Assembly: GCA_947446925.1 (NCBI GenBank)
Contig: CANFHU010000022.1
Coordinates: forward strand, 1-46,157
Reading direction: 5' to 3'
DNA from: Flavobacteriia bacterium
Lineage (GTDB): Bacteria > Bacteroidota > Bacteroidia > Flavobacteriales_D > Crocinitomicaceae
Length of the DNA: 46,157 nucleotides
Shown here: positions 8,467 through 15,861 of the stretch, in pieces
Layout of the letters: the number at the start of each line of letters is the position of its first letter
Position numbering within the stretch: the first letter of the stretch is position 1
Position numbers and translations under genes: made by a program
Notes under the pieces: model-generated
Seen by the model: the letters and a program-made list of their open reading frames with translations, nothing else
Databases searched by the model: none
Told to the model about the DNA's origin: nothing

Positions 8467-9051
8467 ATGTCAATACACACAAAATTTTTAGCAGGTAAAA
8501 ACGGTATTGTTTTTATAGGATTAAATGCAACTGAAGAAGCGGTAAATATCGGTTCCGTTTTTTGTACGCGCGTTCATTTTTGGAAAATACTTAAGGATGC
8601 TGGGTTAATAAGTGAATGTACGCGTACAGAAAACACCTATCCATTCGAACACATGGCCAGTGAAGTTTTTATTTCCGGAAACTTATCTGCACACCCGGAT
8701 GGTTTGGGATTTACAGACATGATTGATGATAATACAATAACAAGTAAAAATTCGAATTCTGTGAAGGTAGAATCATCGCATTTGGAAAGTTTGAAAAACC
8801 GCTTAAAAAAGGCTGACCCAGATAAGATTGTGTTAATGGGAAAACGTGTTACCGATGAATTTTTAAAAATGGACGAAACCTTAAAGGAAATATGGAAGTC
8901 TAGAAAAAATGAAGGGGATGATAAAGCATACGACTATTTAGGTGAAACAAATTTCTTAGGAAGAACAATGAAAGTGTATGTCGTTCCTTTTCCTGAGACT
9001 TCTCCGGTATCTAATAAGCACTTGTATTATGAGATTATTTTAATGAAATAA
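8467..9051 (+). CDS. UDG-superfamily-like protein (Mug/TDG-like)
   Basis: A 194-residue cytoplasmic protein. GIVFIGLNATEEAVNIGSVF (about residues 13-32) followed by FWKILKDAGLISE looks like motif 1 and the following helix of mismatch-specific uracil-DNA glycosylases (VFVGxNPG...FWxxLxxAGL). GLGFTDMID near residues 78-86 and KIVLMGKRVTDEFL near 120-133 match the next strand and helix pattern. The last motif, normally NPSG in Mug, is replaced here by FPETSPVSN near residues 179-187, and motif 1 has NAT instead of NPG. It may therefore be a divergent glycosylase with another substrate or a non-catalytic relative. A terminator follows at 9093-9152. Confidence 0.6.
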   Translation: MSIHTKFLAGKNGIVFIGLNATEEAVNIGSVFCTRVHFWKILKDAGLISECTRTENTYPFEHMASEVFISGNLSAHPDGLGFTDMIDDNTITSKNSNSVKVESSHLESLKNRLKKADPDKIVLMGKRVTDEFLKMDETLKEIWKSRKNEGDDKAYDYLGETNFLGRTMKVYVVPFPETSPVSNKHLYYEIILMK

Positions 9052-9092
9052 TAATAGTAGATACAGCACAAAATTTTTCAAAAATCATTAAT

Positions 9093-9152
9093 AAAACGAG
9101 TTTTACAAAAAGAGTATCCCAAAAGAGAAATTTTTATAAAACTCGTTTTTTT
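9093..9152 (+). terminator. Terminator after the UDG-like gene
   Basis: A 13-bp stem (AAAACGAGTTTTA at 9093-9105 with TAAAACTCGTTTT at 9137-9149) encloses a 31-nt loop and is followed by a T run. Confidence 0.65.
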
Positions 9153-9175
9153 ATGCTTATTAATTTTCAAACCAC

Positions 9176-9206
9176 AAAAAAAGGCTAATCAAACGATTAA
9201 CCTTTT
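9176..9206 (-). terminator. Rho-independent terminator of pdhB
   Basis: On the minus strand AAAGGTTAATC, loop GTTT, GATTAGCCTTT forms an 11-bp stem with one G-T pair, followed by a T run. It lies downstream of the pdhB stop codon, beyond the REP-like doublet. Confidence 0.75.
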
Positions 9207-9224
9207 CATTTTTTTATAATCTTC

Positions 9225-9281
9225 GGTTCCTGAACTTGTCGAAGGACCGTCACTTAGTTTACACTGAGCTTGTCGAAGTGT
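9225..9281. repeat. REP-like doublet with CTGARCTTGTCGAAG core
   Basis: Two direct copies of the core CTGARCTTGTCGAAG, at 9225-9248 (hairpin ends GGTTCC/GGACC) and 9261-9281 (ends ACACT/AGTGT). The reverse complement, CTTCGACAAGCTCAG, is a very common intergenic palindromic repeat in Bacteroidota as I remember it. A RAYT transposase that might mobilise such repeats lies at 16252. Confidence 0.65.
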
Positions 9282-9288
9282 CACTCTT

Positions 9289-10269
9289 TTAGTTTCTATA
9301 TAACGTCGCTTTTACTGCGTTGATCAATCTTGCTGCATTTGGCAATGCCTCCTCAATCAATGTTGGTGAGAATGCAAATGGTGTATCCGTTTGTGTTACA
9401 CGCATTACAGGTGCATCTAAGTAATCGAATGCATAACGTTGTAAGTGGTAAGCGATTTCAGAAGAAATAGAAGCCAATGGCCAAGACTCTTCTAATACTA
9501 CACAACGATTCGTTCTTTTTACTGATTCCACGATGCAATGGTAATCGATCGGACGAACGGTACGTAAATCGATAATTTCACAAGAAATACCTTCTTTCGC
9601 TAAAATTTCTGCCGCTTCGTGCGCCACTTTCATGATTTTACCAAAAGATACGATAGTAACATCGGTACCTTTACGTTTGATATCTGCAACACCAATTGGA
9701 ATGATGTATTCTCCTTCTGGAATTTCACCTTTATCTCCATACATTTTCTCAGATTCTAAGAAAACCACTGGGTCATTATCGCGAATTGCCGCTTTTAATA
9801 AACCTTTTGCATCGTAAGGCGTAGAAGGTGTAATCACTTTCAATCCTGGTACGTGTGCATAAAATGCTTCAAAACTTTGAGAGTGTGTTGCTCCTAATTG
9901 TCCTGCAGGACCATTACCACCTCTAAAAACAATTGGACAGTGGTATTGACCACCAGACATTTGCAACATTTTCGCAGCACTGTTAATGATTTGATCCGCC
10001 GCTAAAATAGCGAAGTTCCAAGTCATAAACTCCACGATTGGACGTAAACCCATCATGGAAGCTCCAACAGCAATCCCTGTAAAACCTAATTCAGCAATTG
10101 GTGTATCGATCACACGTTTTGGACCAAATTCATCCAACATCCCTTGTGATACTTTATACGCACCATTATATTCCGCTACTTCTTCTCCAAGTAAAAATAC
10201 ATTTTCATCATTACGCATTTCCTCGTTCATCGCCTCACGAAGTGCTTCTCTAAATTGTACCGTTTTCAT
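9289..10269 (-). CDS. pdhB: Pyruvate dehydrogenase E1 component, beta subunit
   Basis: A 326-residue protein that matches the E1-beta subunit of 2-oxo acid dehydrogenase complexes along its whole length: MKTVQFREALREAMNEEM at the start, GLRPIVEFMTWNFAILAADQ, RGGNGPAGQLGATHSQSFEA around residues 116-135, and the C-terminal transketolase domain with DLRTVRPID and EESWPLAS. With the alpha subunit it binds thiamine diphosphate and decarboxylates pyruvate, passing the acetyl group to E2 in the cytoplasm. The alpha subunit and E2 are not in this window; the gene stands alone here, as is common in Bacteroidota. A -7 element TAATTTTG lies 28 nt upstream of the ATG. Confidence 0.96.
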   Translation of the reverse strand: MKTVQFREALREAMNEEMRNDENVFLLGEEVAEYNGAYKVSQGMLDEFGPKRVIDTPIAELGFTGIAVGASMMGLRPIVEFMTWNFAILAADQIINSAAKMLQMSGGQYHCPIVFRGGNGPAGQLGATHSQSFEAFYAHVPGLKVITPSTPYDAKGLLKAAIRDNDPVVFLESEKMYGDKGEIPEGEYIIPIGVADIKRKGTDVTIVSFGKIMKVAHEAAEILAKEGISCEIIDLRTVRPIDYHCIVESVKRTNRCVVLEESWPLASISSEIAYHLQRYAFDYLDAPVMRVTQTDTPFAFSPTLIEEALPNAARLINAVKATLYRN

Positions 10270-10297
10270 ACTTTACAGTTCTTTGTGTTTGTGGGCG

Positions 10298-10305
10298 CAA
10301 AATTA
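10298..10305 (-). promoter_or_regulatory. -7 element TAATTTTG of pdhB
   Basis: On the minus strand TAATTTTG matches TAnnTTTG fully and lies 28 nt before the pdhB start. The remainder of the 10270-10576 gap holds fragments such as CACTGAGAAACACAAAGG, which look like degraded intergenic repeats, and the rlmH leader, where another TAATTTTG (10564-10571) is only 5 nt from the ATG. Confidence 0.4.
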
Positions 10306-10576
10306 AGAATATTTCTTAGGATATGTATTTCATTATGTGATTATTTAACACAAAGCGCACAATGACACTGAGAAACACAAAGGTTTTGTTGGATTTAGCT
10401 TAGATTGGGATGGAATTTAAAACAAAACACACATTAATATTTAGAATCAAAAAGGTTTTTTTGTTTCTTTATGTTTATCTACTCCCTCTTGGTGAACTTT
10501 GTGAACCCCTGAGAATTTATGTTAAAATCAGCACTCTAAAATATTTTCTTGTGAACTTTATATTAATTTTGAAACC

Positions 10577-11050
10577 ATGAAAATCAAGTTGATTTGTATC
10601 GGGAAAACTGGAAAAGACTTTCTAGTCGCGGGTGAGAAAGAATACCTTGACCGACTCAAACATTACGTGCAAGTGGAGCGCATCGAAATTCCAGACATCA
10701 AAAACGCAAAGAAGTTAACTTTCCAACAAGTAAAAGATGCTGAGGGAAAAGAAATTCTAGCCAAATCTGGAACGACTGACCGTATCTTTTTATTAGACGA
10801 ACGTGGTAAAACCTATTCCTCCGTTTCCTTTTCACAGTTTATACAAACGCAATTCAATCAAGGGGGAAAATCCATCGTTTTTGTTATTGGAGGTGCATAC
10901 GGATTTTCAGAAGAAGTGTATGCAAGGGCAAGTGGTAAAATTTCGCTTTCCACGATGACCTTCTCTCACCAAATGATACGCATGATTTTCTTCGAGCAAG
11001 TATACCGTTCGATGACCATTCTTAATAACGAACCTTATCACCATGAATAA
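10577..11050 (+). CDS. rlmH: 23S rRNA (pseudouridine1915-N3)-methyltransferase RlmH
   Basis: A 157-residue SPOUT-class methyltransferase of the usual family length. It starts MKIKLICIGKTGKDFLVAGE and has the conserved knot region FVIGGAYGFSEEVYARA followed by SLSTMTFSHQMIRMIFFEQV and the terminal YRSMTILNNEPYHHE. RlmH uses S-adenosylmethionine to methylate pseudouridine 1915 in helix 69 of 23S rRNA in assembled ribosomes. The downstream cupin gene overlaps its end by 8 nt, so the two are translated together. Confidence 0.97.
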   Translation: MKIKLICIGKTGKDFLVAGEKEYLDRLKHYVQVERIEIPDIKNAKKLTFQQVKDAEGKEILAKSGTTDRIFLLDERGKTYSSVSFSQFIQTQFNQGGKSIVFVIGGAYGFSEEVYARASGKISLSTMTFSHQMIRMIFFEQVYRSMTILNNEPYHHE

Positions 11051-11426
11051 CGAACTAGTTGTAGTAACACCATTTCAATTTTTAGGGCAAGATGAACGAG
11101 GAACAACCGCTGAAATTTCACTCGAACGAACTGTTAAAGCACTTTCAATTTTTCGGAAAAAAGACACCGTTTTTGGTAACCATTACCATACTGGTTCACA
11201 AGCAAACAAAAATCCTGAAATTTTCTGGTTATTACATGGCGAATTAAAATTTGAATACCGCCACATCGAAAGCAAAGTATGGATTGTTGTAGATGTCAAA
11301 GCTCCTGTCAAAATGGATATTTATCCGAATGTACTTCATCGTGTTACTGCTCTTACGGATGCGTATATGTTGGAGTTGAATAGTTTGCAAGAGCATGTGG
11401 ATGACACCAAAAGAAGTGACGAGTGA
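11043..11426 (+). CDS. Cupin-fold protein (WxcM/FdtA-like)
   Basis: A 127-residue single-domain cupin. The first cupin motif is visible as FGNHYHTGSQANKNPEIFWLLHGE (positions about 41-64; H45 and H47 are likely metal or sugar ligands), followed by YPNVLHRVTALTDAYMLEL for the second motif. The pattern recalls the dTDP-sugar 3,4-ketoisomerase/WxcM-like branch, but the substrate cannot be told. It overlaps rlmH by 8 nt. The last codons (AGT GAC GAG TGA) are supplied by a GTGACGAGTGACG repeat, so the original C-terminus has probably been altered by the repeat. Confidence 0.7.
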   Translation: MNNELVVVTPFQFLGQDERGTTAEISLERTVKALSIFRKKDTVFGNHYHTGSQANKNPEIFWLLHGELKFEYRHIESKVWIVVDVKAPVKMDIYPNVLHRVTALTDAYMLELNSLQEHVDDTKRSDE

Positions 11427-11560
11427 CGGAAGTGACGAGTGACGAAACGATAATTATCAGGAGTCGGTACTTTCTTTCGAGAGGCTCAAGGTGAACTAGG
11501 CTCAGGAACCCGGAGTGAAGCCCCGATAGCTATTGGGAGACGATGTGATGAGTGACGAGT
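11415..11560. repeat. GTGACGAGTGACG repeat cluster with a CCCGATAGCTATTGGG palindrome
   Basis: AGTGACGAGTGACG occurs at 11415-11428 (overlapping the cupin stop codon) and 11431-11444, and AGTGACGAGT again at 11551-11560. Between them is the near-perfect palindrome CCCGATAGCTATTGGG at 11522-11537. The repeat also occurs at 15314-15326 between two ssb genes. No gene was seen in 11427-11605. Confidence 0.6.
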
Positions 11561-11605
11561 AAAGAAATGACGGGTGATGTTCCTTCGTCAAGATCTGGAA
11601 TAGAA

Positions 11606-12016
11606 TCAGCTTACCTGAACAAAATCTTCGGCAGTCATTACACTAATTGTCGCATGTTTATAATCGCGTAAGTTACGCGTCAAAAGTGTTTGAATATTAT
11701 TTTCAATGGCTGTATAATATTGTAAAGCATCTTCAAAATCTTTGAATTCAGAAGACAATGCTAATTCAACCGTTTTTTCAGTAACTGGTAATACAGTAAC
11801 TAATGTTTTAAAATTCAATAGTTTTCTTCGCGCTTGATCAACATTAAACTGTCTTGATAACAAATAATTTAAGTTAGAAAAAGAAAGAGAGGAAACGAAA
11901 ATTTTAATTTTTTTTCGATCGGCTTTAGAAAAAAGAATAGATGCACTTTGCGCAAACGGTTCTCGACCACTCAGTAAATCAAGTAAAATATCAGTATCTA
12001 CAAATACCTTTTTCAC
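11606..12016 (-). CDS. PIN-domain toxin (VapC-like)
   Basis: A 136-residue PIN-domain protein that begins MKKVFVDTDILLDLLSGREP, with D7 and D9 as the first acidic residues of a PIN nuclease, and contains FKDFEDALQYYTAIENN and LLTRNLRDYKHA near residues 90-120, matching the conserved acidic and C-terminal blocks. PIN toxins are Mg-dependent ribonucleases that cut tRNA or other RNA and stop growth. The start is a GTG at 12016, which overlaps the upstream antitoxin stop by 1 nt (TAGTG), a typical toxin-antitoxin arrangement that decides this start. Confidence 0.85.
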   Translation of the reverse strand: MKKVFVDTDILLDLLSGREPFAQSASILFSKADRKKIKIFVSSLSFSNLNYLLSRQFNVDQARRKLLNFKTLVTVLPVTEKTVELALSSEFKDFEDALQYYTAIENNIQTLLTRNLRDYKHATISVMTAEDFVQVS

Positions 12017-12261
12017 TATTTGTATTTTTCAGATAAGTAACTCGAATACTCCTTTTTAACATCGTAATCTTCTGGTAATTGAATTATACTCGTCAAACTT
12101 TTTACTAAAGGAGTTATTTCTTCTTTTTCAGTAGTGTTTTCTGTGATTGATGATAAATAATTTTCAATCATTTTAGACAAACTAGTATGTTGCTTCTTTG
12201 CATACTCTTTTGCTTTCTCAATAATTAGGTCGTCGAGCTTTAATGTTAACTTAGTATCCAT
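12016..12261 (-). CDS. Antitoxin of the PIN toxin, ribbon-helix-helix type (DUF6364-like)
   Basis: An 81-residue protein beginning MDTKLTLKLDDLIIEKAKEY, followed by AKKQHTSLSKMIENYLSSI. This is the strand then two-helix pattern of small ribbon-helix-helix antitoxins (DUF6364-like) that bind the operator as dimers. The acidic, flexible C-terminal half (residues 40-81) would wrap the toxin active site. I chose the ATG at 12261; an in-frame upstream TTG/ATG extension adds 13 residues that do not look like the family. It directly precedes the toxin with a 1-nt overlap, so the pair probably autoregulates. Confidence 0.8.
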   Translation of the reverse strand: MDTKLTLKLDDLIIEKAKEYAKKQHTSLSKMIENYLSSITENTTEKEEITPLVKSLTSIIQLPEDYDVKKEYSSYLSEKYK

Positions 12262-12304
12262 AACTTTATACGTGCAAATATTAAATAAATATACGTACAA
12301 TTTT

Positions 12305-13003
12305 TCACTTCTTCAAATTCTTCAGTATATCATTCATCATATCAATCTGAACCTTTTGGATTTCAATCAAATCTTGTTGTTGGTGCAACATCAAATGGTC
12401 GATTTTTTCATGAAGAATTCGAATCTCTAATTCCGACTTTAAATTGATCATGTAATCCTTTTTGGCACGTTCACGGTCTTTTTCTTCTTGACGATTTTGA
12501 CTCATCATAATCACTGGTGCTTGCAAGGACGCAATACACGATAAGATCAAATTCAATAAGATAAATGGATACGGATCAAAACTTTTGTTTGCTAGAAAAA
12601 CGATATTGATGATAATCCAAATTAAAATAAATACACCAAAATAGATAATGAACGTCCAACTACCACCAAAACTGGCTACTTTATCTGCTAAGCGTTGACC
12701 ATACGTTAAATCTACTTGCACCAAGGATTCTTCCGCTTTATCCGTTAAACTCGTTTTCTCATTCAGAGAATCCAGTACTTTTTTCTCTAAAGAATTAAGT
12801 TCACCCATCTCTTTATGCAAAAATTCTACCATGTATTTCTCTCGAAAAATAGCCAATTCTTGCATTGAAATAAAATCCGTTTCTTCAAAATCCGAAAATT
12901 CTTTGCGAATCAAATTTAAAATACTTGGACTTATTAATAAGCCCGCTATTCTTTCCGATATAGGATAGGTGATCCCAGATGTTTTACTTACAAATGTTTC
13001 CAT
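12305..13003 (-). CDS. DUF1003 family membrane protein
   Basis: A 232-residue protein. The central part matches the DUF1003 signature: YGQRLADKVASFGGSWTFII (about residues 120-139), a first membrane helix, SFDPYPFILLNLILSCIASL as a second helix, then QAPVIMMSQNRQEEKDRERA. The C-terminus is a long coiled-coil-like helix (HEKIDHLMLHQQQDLIEIQK). The family has no firmly known function. The N-terminal 100 residues are soluble and charged. It lies 9 nt downstream of the 549-residue membrane protein gene, so the two form an operon. Confidence 0.85.
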   Translation of the reverse strand: METFVSKTSGITYPISERIAGLLISPSILNLIRKEFSDFEETDFISMQELAIFREKYMVEFLHKEMGELNSLEKKVLDSLNEKTSLTDKAEESLVQVDLTYGQRLADKVASFGGSWTFIIYFGVFILIWIIINIVFLANKSFDPYPFILLNLILSCIASLQAPVIMMSQNRQEEKDRERAKKDYMINLKSELEIRILHEKIDHLMLHQQQDLIEIQKVQIDMMNDILKNLKK

Positions 13004-13012
13004 ATTTTTATT

Positions 13013-14662
13013 TTATTGGATGGAAAGATTCGAGAAACTAGATACCCCAATCAATTTTTCATCGTCATTTTCGTACATTATTTCAATGCTATCCTTAGCA
13101 TAAGTCAACGGAAAATCATTGGAAATTTGGGTGGTTCCTACAAAGATTTTATCCTCCCCTTCTATCGTAAAATAATAGTAACTATTTCCATTTTTCACAT
13201 CGGAATTCATACGTGCTACCACTCCTTTTTTAGAGATTTTTTTAGATAAACTTTGGGTATTTAATCGATTTCCGTTGGTATTAAATGCATTTCTATACGC
13301 CATCAATGTTTCCATCAACGTATTCCCTACCCCTACTATCGTGTAATCTTCTATCGCAACCATCGCATACATTTTCACCAAACCAGCATTATCTTTCAAC
13401 GTCATCACATACGTAGGTATGTTGTTGATATTATAGGGTGTTGGAATCGTCGCGGTATACCCTTTTTCTTGGACTTTACCCATCGCCGAATTTTGCGCTG
13501 CACTTTCGGTAGCACCACTTTGTTTATACCAAATCGCTTTTTTCGTTCGGGTATCCACTAAAACAAATCCTACAGTCGATTCGTCTGCACCAACGGAGGT
13601 TAATCCAGTATACCAATACGACTTATTATCTTCTCCATATACAAGGGTTAAACCCTCGGTAATTTTCAATTTATTTTCATTCGAGAAATTCCAATAACCA
13701 TGTACAAATTCACCCCAATCATTTAATTGTTCTTCTATGAATTTTTCTGGTTGAATACGGTCAATCCAAGTCGGCACGTTATGCATAGCATATTCTACGA
13801 TTTTACCATCTGCAGCGTTAACCACCAAAACACTCACTGCATCGGATCCATAAAACCCTACTTTTTTCTTGAATTTTGTCACCACCCAATATGGCATTCC
13901 TTTATCGTCAATCTCAAACGTAAAATCAGTCAATCCCACCGTACAGTGACCATGCATATAGATGTGTCTGTATAAATTATCTCCAAAAAATGCAGCCGAT
14001 TGATACTTGATTCGAATGGACTTCCCTCCTACTTGTTGCACCAATTTTACATCTCGCTCGTTCGTTGCGTTCACCATTACATATCCGGGAGTACCAGCAC
14101 TATTTTTATTCCATTTGAAAAATCCAGAATGTAACAATGGAGCAACCCAATACAATTGATCATTCACTTTTTGAATGGTAAATTCACCTAAAGTCACTTG
14201 AGATCCTAATCCAGATTGCGCTCCTAATACTTTATCCCCAAGATTATATGCCAATTCTTGATCTACAACACGAATTTTATTCAACGAAATTGGGGTCATA
14301 TGGTTTTTAAAATCTGTTCCTATTTCCACATTCCCAATCAAATTACGATACGCTTGATTGCGAAATAATGACCAGGAAGTGATTGCAGGAATTATGGTCG
14401 CATATACCACACATAGTGCAATACCAAGTATCAAGAATTTATTTGGCTTAAAATGTATGTTATTCCAAGTTGGTTCTCCCTTTTTGGAAATCTGCACCAG
14501 TGGTGTTGAAGATGTCAGTATTGGTTTTAATAGAAATACCACTAATACCAGAATTAAATAAAAAGGTAATCCCCAAAATCCATAGTTGAAAACTGGCATG
14601 GTCCAGTATAGGGAAACAATTATAAGTAGAACGCTTAGGATAACAAAACGATTTTTAGACAT
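13013..14662 (-). CDS. Large unknown membrane-anchored protein
   Basis: A 549-residue protein with two N-terminal hydrophobic segments (about residues 6-24 and 28-48) and a third near residues 75-95, followed by about 450 residues that should lie outside the cytoplasm. That part is rich in beta-strand patterns and Tyr/Trp (for example YRHIYMHGHCTVGLTDFTFE and TIPTPYNINNIPTYVMTLKD). I know no named domain for it. It precedes the DUF1003 gene by 9 nt, so the two probably act in the same envelope process. The 14663-14950 gap upstream is very AT-rich and shared with the divergent ssb promoter. Confidence 0.6.
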   Translation of the reverse strand: MSKNRFVILSVLLIIVSLYWTMPVFNYGFWGLPFYLILVLVVFLLKPILTSSTPLVQISKKGEPTWNNIHFKPNKFLILGIALCVVYATIIPAITSWSLFRNQAYRNLIGNVEIGTDFKNHMTPISLNKIRVVDQELAYNLGDKVLGAQSGLGSQVTLGEFTIQKVNDQLYWVAPLLHSGFFKWNKNSAGTPGYVMVNATNERDVKLVQQVGGKSIRIKYQSAAFFGDNLYRHIYMHGHCTVGLTDFTFEIDDKGMPYWVVTKFKKKVGFYGSDAVSVLVVNAADGKIVEYAMHNVPTWIDRIQPEKFIEEQLNDWGEFVHGYWNFSNENKLKITEGLTLVYGEDNKSYWYTGLTSVGADESTVGFVLVDTRTKKAIWYKQSGATESAAQNSAMGKVQEKGYTATIPTPYNINNIPTYVMTLKDNAGLVKMYAMVAIEDYTIVGVGNTLMETLMAYRNAFNTNGNRLNTQSLSKKISKKGVVARMNSDVKNGNSYYYFTIEGEDKIFVGTTQISNDFPLTYAKDSIEIMYENDDEKLIGVSSFSNLSIQ

Positions 14663-14797
14663 GGTTTATTTTTTAATTAATGCATATAAAAATACGATTT
14701 TTCAGCGAATCTTATTCGATTAAAACGAAACAATAGAATAAAAAAATATAAGGAAATTAGAAAAAATAAAAACAAATAAATATTTGATATACAATTA

Positions 14798-14860
14798 TAT
14801 AAACGAATTTAATCAATTATAAACGAATAACAAACGAAAGCAAATAATTAATTAACGAAT
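14798..14860. repeat. TATAAACGAAT direct repeats upstream of ssb1
   Basis: TATAAACGAAT occurs at 14798-14808 and 14818-14828, exactly 20 bp apart, with further AACGAA and AACGAAT cores at about 14832 and 14854-14860. Such helically phased repeats could be binding sites for a regulator in the divergent ssb/membrane-protein promoter region. Confidence 0.35.
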
Positions 14861-14950
14861 AAAATTTTGGACTACCCACAACTTTGCAGAGTCGAAACAA
14901 ACAAATAGACAAAAAACAATTTTAGTATTCATTAAAAAAAACAAAAACAC

Positions 14951-15295
14951 ATGAGTAATTTAAGAAACAAAGTAAGTTTAATCGGACGAGTAGGAATTAA
15001 ACCAGAGAAAAAAGAAGTAGGTAACGGATACGTGGTAACACGATTTTCAATTGCGATCAATGAGTCGTACAAGGACAAATCTGGCGAATGGAAAAACAAC
15101 ACGAATTGGCACTATGTTCAAGCATGGGGAAGTTTAGCAGAACGTATTTGCAGATCCATAGACAAAGGTATGGAGGTAGCCATCGAAGGAAAATTGGTGA
15201 ATAAATCCTACGAAACGAAAAGTGGTGAAAAACGAAATACTACTGAAATCGAGTTAAACGACCTAGTAAAAGTTGGAGAAAAAAAAGCAAGCTAA
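14951..15295 (+). CDS. ssb: Single-stranded DNA-binding protein, short form (copy 1)
   Basis: A 114-residue OB-fold SSB. NKVSLIGRVGIKPEKKEVGN starts the first strands, FSIAINESYKDKSGEWKNNT and WHYVQAWGSLAERI form the ssDNA-binding face with its aromatic residues, and EVAIEGKLVNKSYETKSGEK closes the barrel. Normal bacterial SSBs have about 60 more residues ending in an acidic DDDIPF-like tip that recruits repair and replication proteins; here the protein ends KVGEKKAS, so that partner-binding tail is missing. It is the first of three tandem ssb paralogs and is probably an accessory form, not the housekeeping SSB. Confidence 0.92.
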   Translation: MSNLRNKVSLIGRVGIKPEKKEVGNGYVVTRFSIAINESYKDKSGEWKNNTNWHYVQAWGSLAERICRSIDKGMEVAIEGKLVNKSYETKSGEKRNTTEIELNDLVKVGEKKAS

Positions 15296-15313
15296 TTAAG
15301 CTAAGAGAAACGT

Positions 15314-15326
15314 GTGACGAGTGACG
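15314..15326 (+). repeat. GTGACGAGTGACG repeat copy
   Basis: An exact copy of the repeat clustered at 11415-11560, placed between ssb1 and ssb2. CTCGTC about 25 nt further downstream could pair with its GACGAG. It is followed by ATAACTCATAATTTATAACTCATAATTC, a simple near-tandem sequence that is echoed at about 17240-17290. Confidence 0.55.
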
Positions 15327-15385
15327 TACGAAGGGAAGTTGCTCGTCATTCATAACTCATAATTTATAACTCATAATTCAGAAAC

Positions 15386-15700
15386 ATGAATCACGTAAAT
15401 TTAATAGGGAAAATTAGTTCGCAACCAATAGTTACAGAACTTACCAACGGAAAGAAAATCGCACAATTTTCATTAGCAACACAAGAAACGTTTTTAGACG
15501 CAGCAGGAAATACCAAAACAAGAAAACAATGGCATCGAATCAGTGCTTGGGGAAGATGGATTAAGGTTCTGGAAGAGTTTGGCGAAAAAGGATTAGGACT
15601 AGCGATCGAAGGCAGGTTGAATTCCAGATTTTACAAAGCAGCAACAGGAGAACGTAAATTGGTTATGGAAGTAGAAGTAAATGATTTAGTGATTTTGTAG
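15386..15700 (+). CDS. ssb: Single-stranded DNA-binding protein, short form (copy 2)
   Basis: A 104-residue OB-fold SSB with NHVNLIGKISSQPIVTELTN, KIAQFSLATQETFLDAAGNT, WHRISAWGRWIKVLEEFGEK and LAIEGRLNSRFYKAATGERK in order. Like its neighbours it lacks the acidic C-terminal tip and ends EVEVNDLVIL. Sequence identity to copy 1 is limited to the OB-fold core, so this is an old duplication, not a recent one. It is 90 nt downstream of copy 1, separated by an intergenic repeat. Confidence 0.92.
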   Translation: MNHVNLIGKISSQPIVTELTNGKKIAQFSLATQETFLDAAGNTKTRKQWHRISAWGRWIKVLEEFGEKGLGLAIEGRLNSRFYKAATGERKLVMEVEVNDLVIL

Positions 15701-15730
15701 GGTGTAGGTAGGTTGTGATACGAAGGAAGG

Positions 15731-15779
15731 GGTTTGTGGGGGGGGGGCGTGGGGTGAGGGGATATGAGGGGGTGAGGGG
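15731..15779 (+). repeat. G-rich tract with a G10 homopolymer
   Basis: Seven or so G runs within 50 nt, including ten consecutive G at 15738-15747 and then GGGG, GGGG, GGGGG and GGGG separated by 3-6 nt. This could form a G-quadruplex and the G10 run could slip in length. It is very unusual in DNA this AT-rich. Confidence 0.7.
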
Positions 15780-15830
15780 TTAGTCACGACTAACCCGAAC
15801 TAACCCGAACTAACCCGAACTAACCTGAAC
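15777..15830. repeat. Palindrome plus GAACTAACCC decamers (copy 1)
   Basis: GGGTTAGTC-AC-GACTAACCC (15777-15796) followed by three GAACTAACCC/T units and a partial fourth. On the other strand it reads as GGGTTAGTTC repeats. A second copy is at 16171-16214. Confidence 0.75.
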
Positions 15831-15861
15831 AAATTTGATATTTATAAATAAAACAAAAAAA

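Noticed and set aside
10055-10306. Forward 83-codon frame over the start of pdhB
   Set aside because: It lies antisense to a clearly real gene and has no recognisable product.
10564-10571. TAATTTTG as the rlmH promoter
   Set aside because: Only 5 nt before the ATG; would require a leaderless mRNA, so not listed as a feature.
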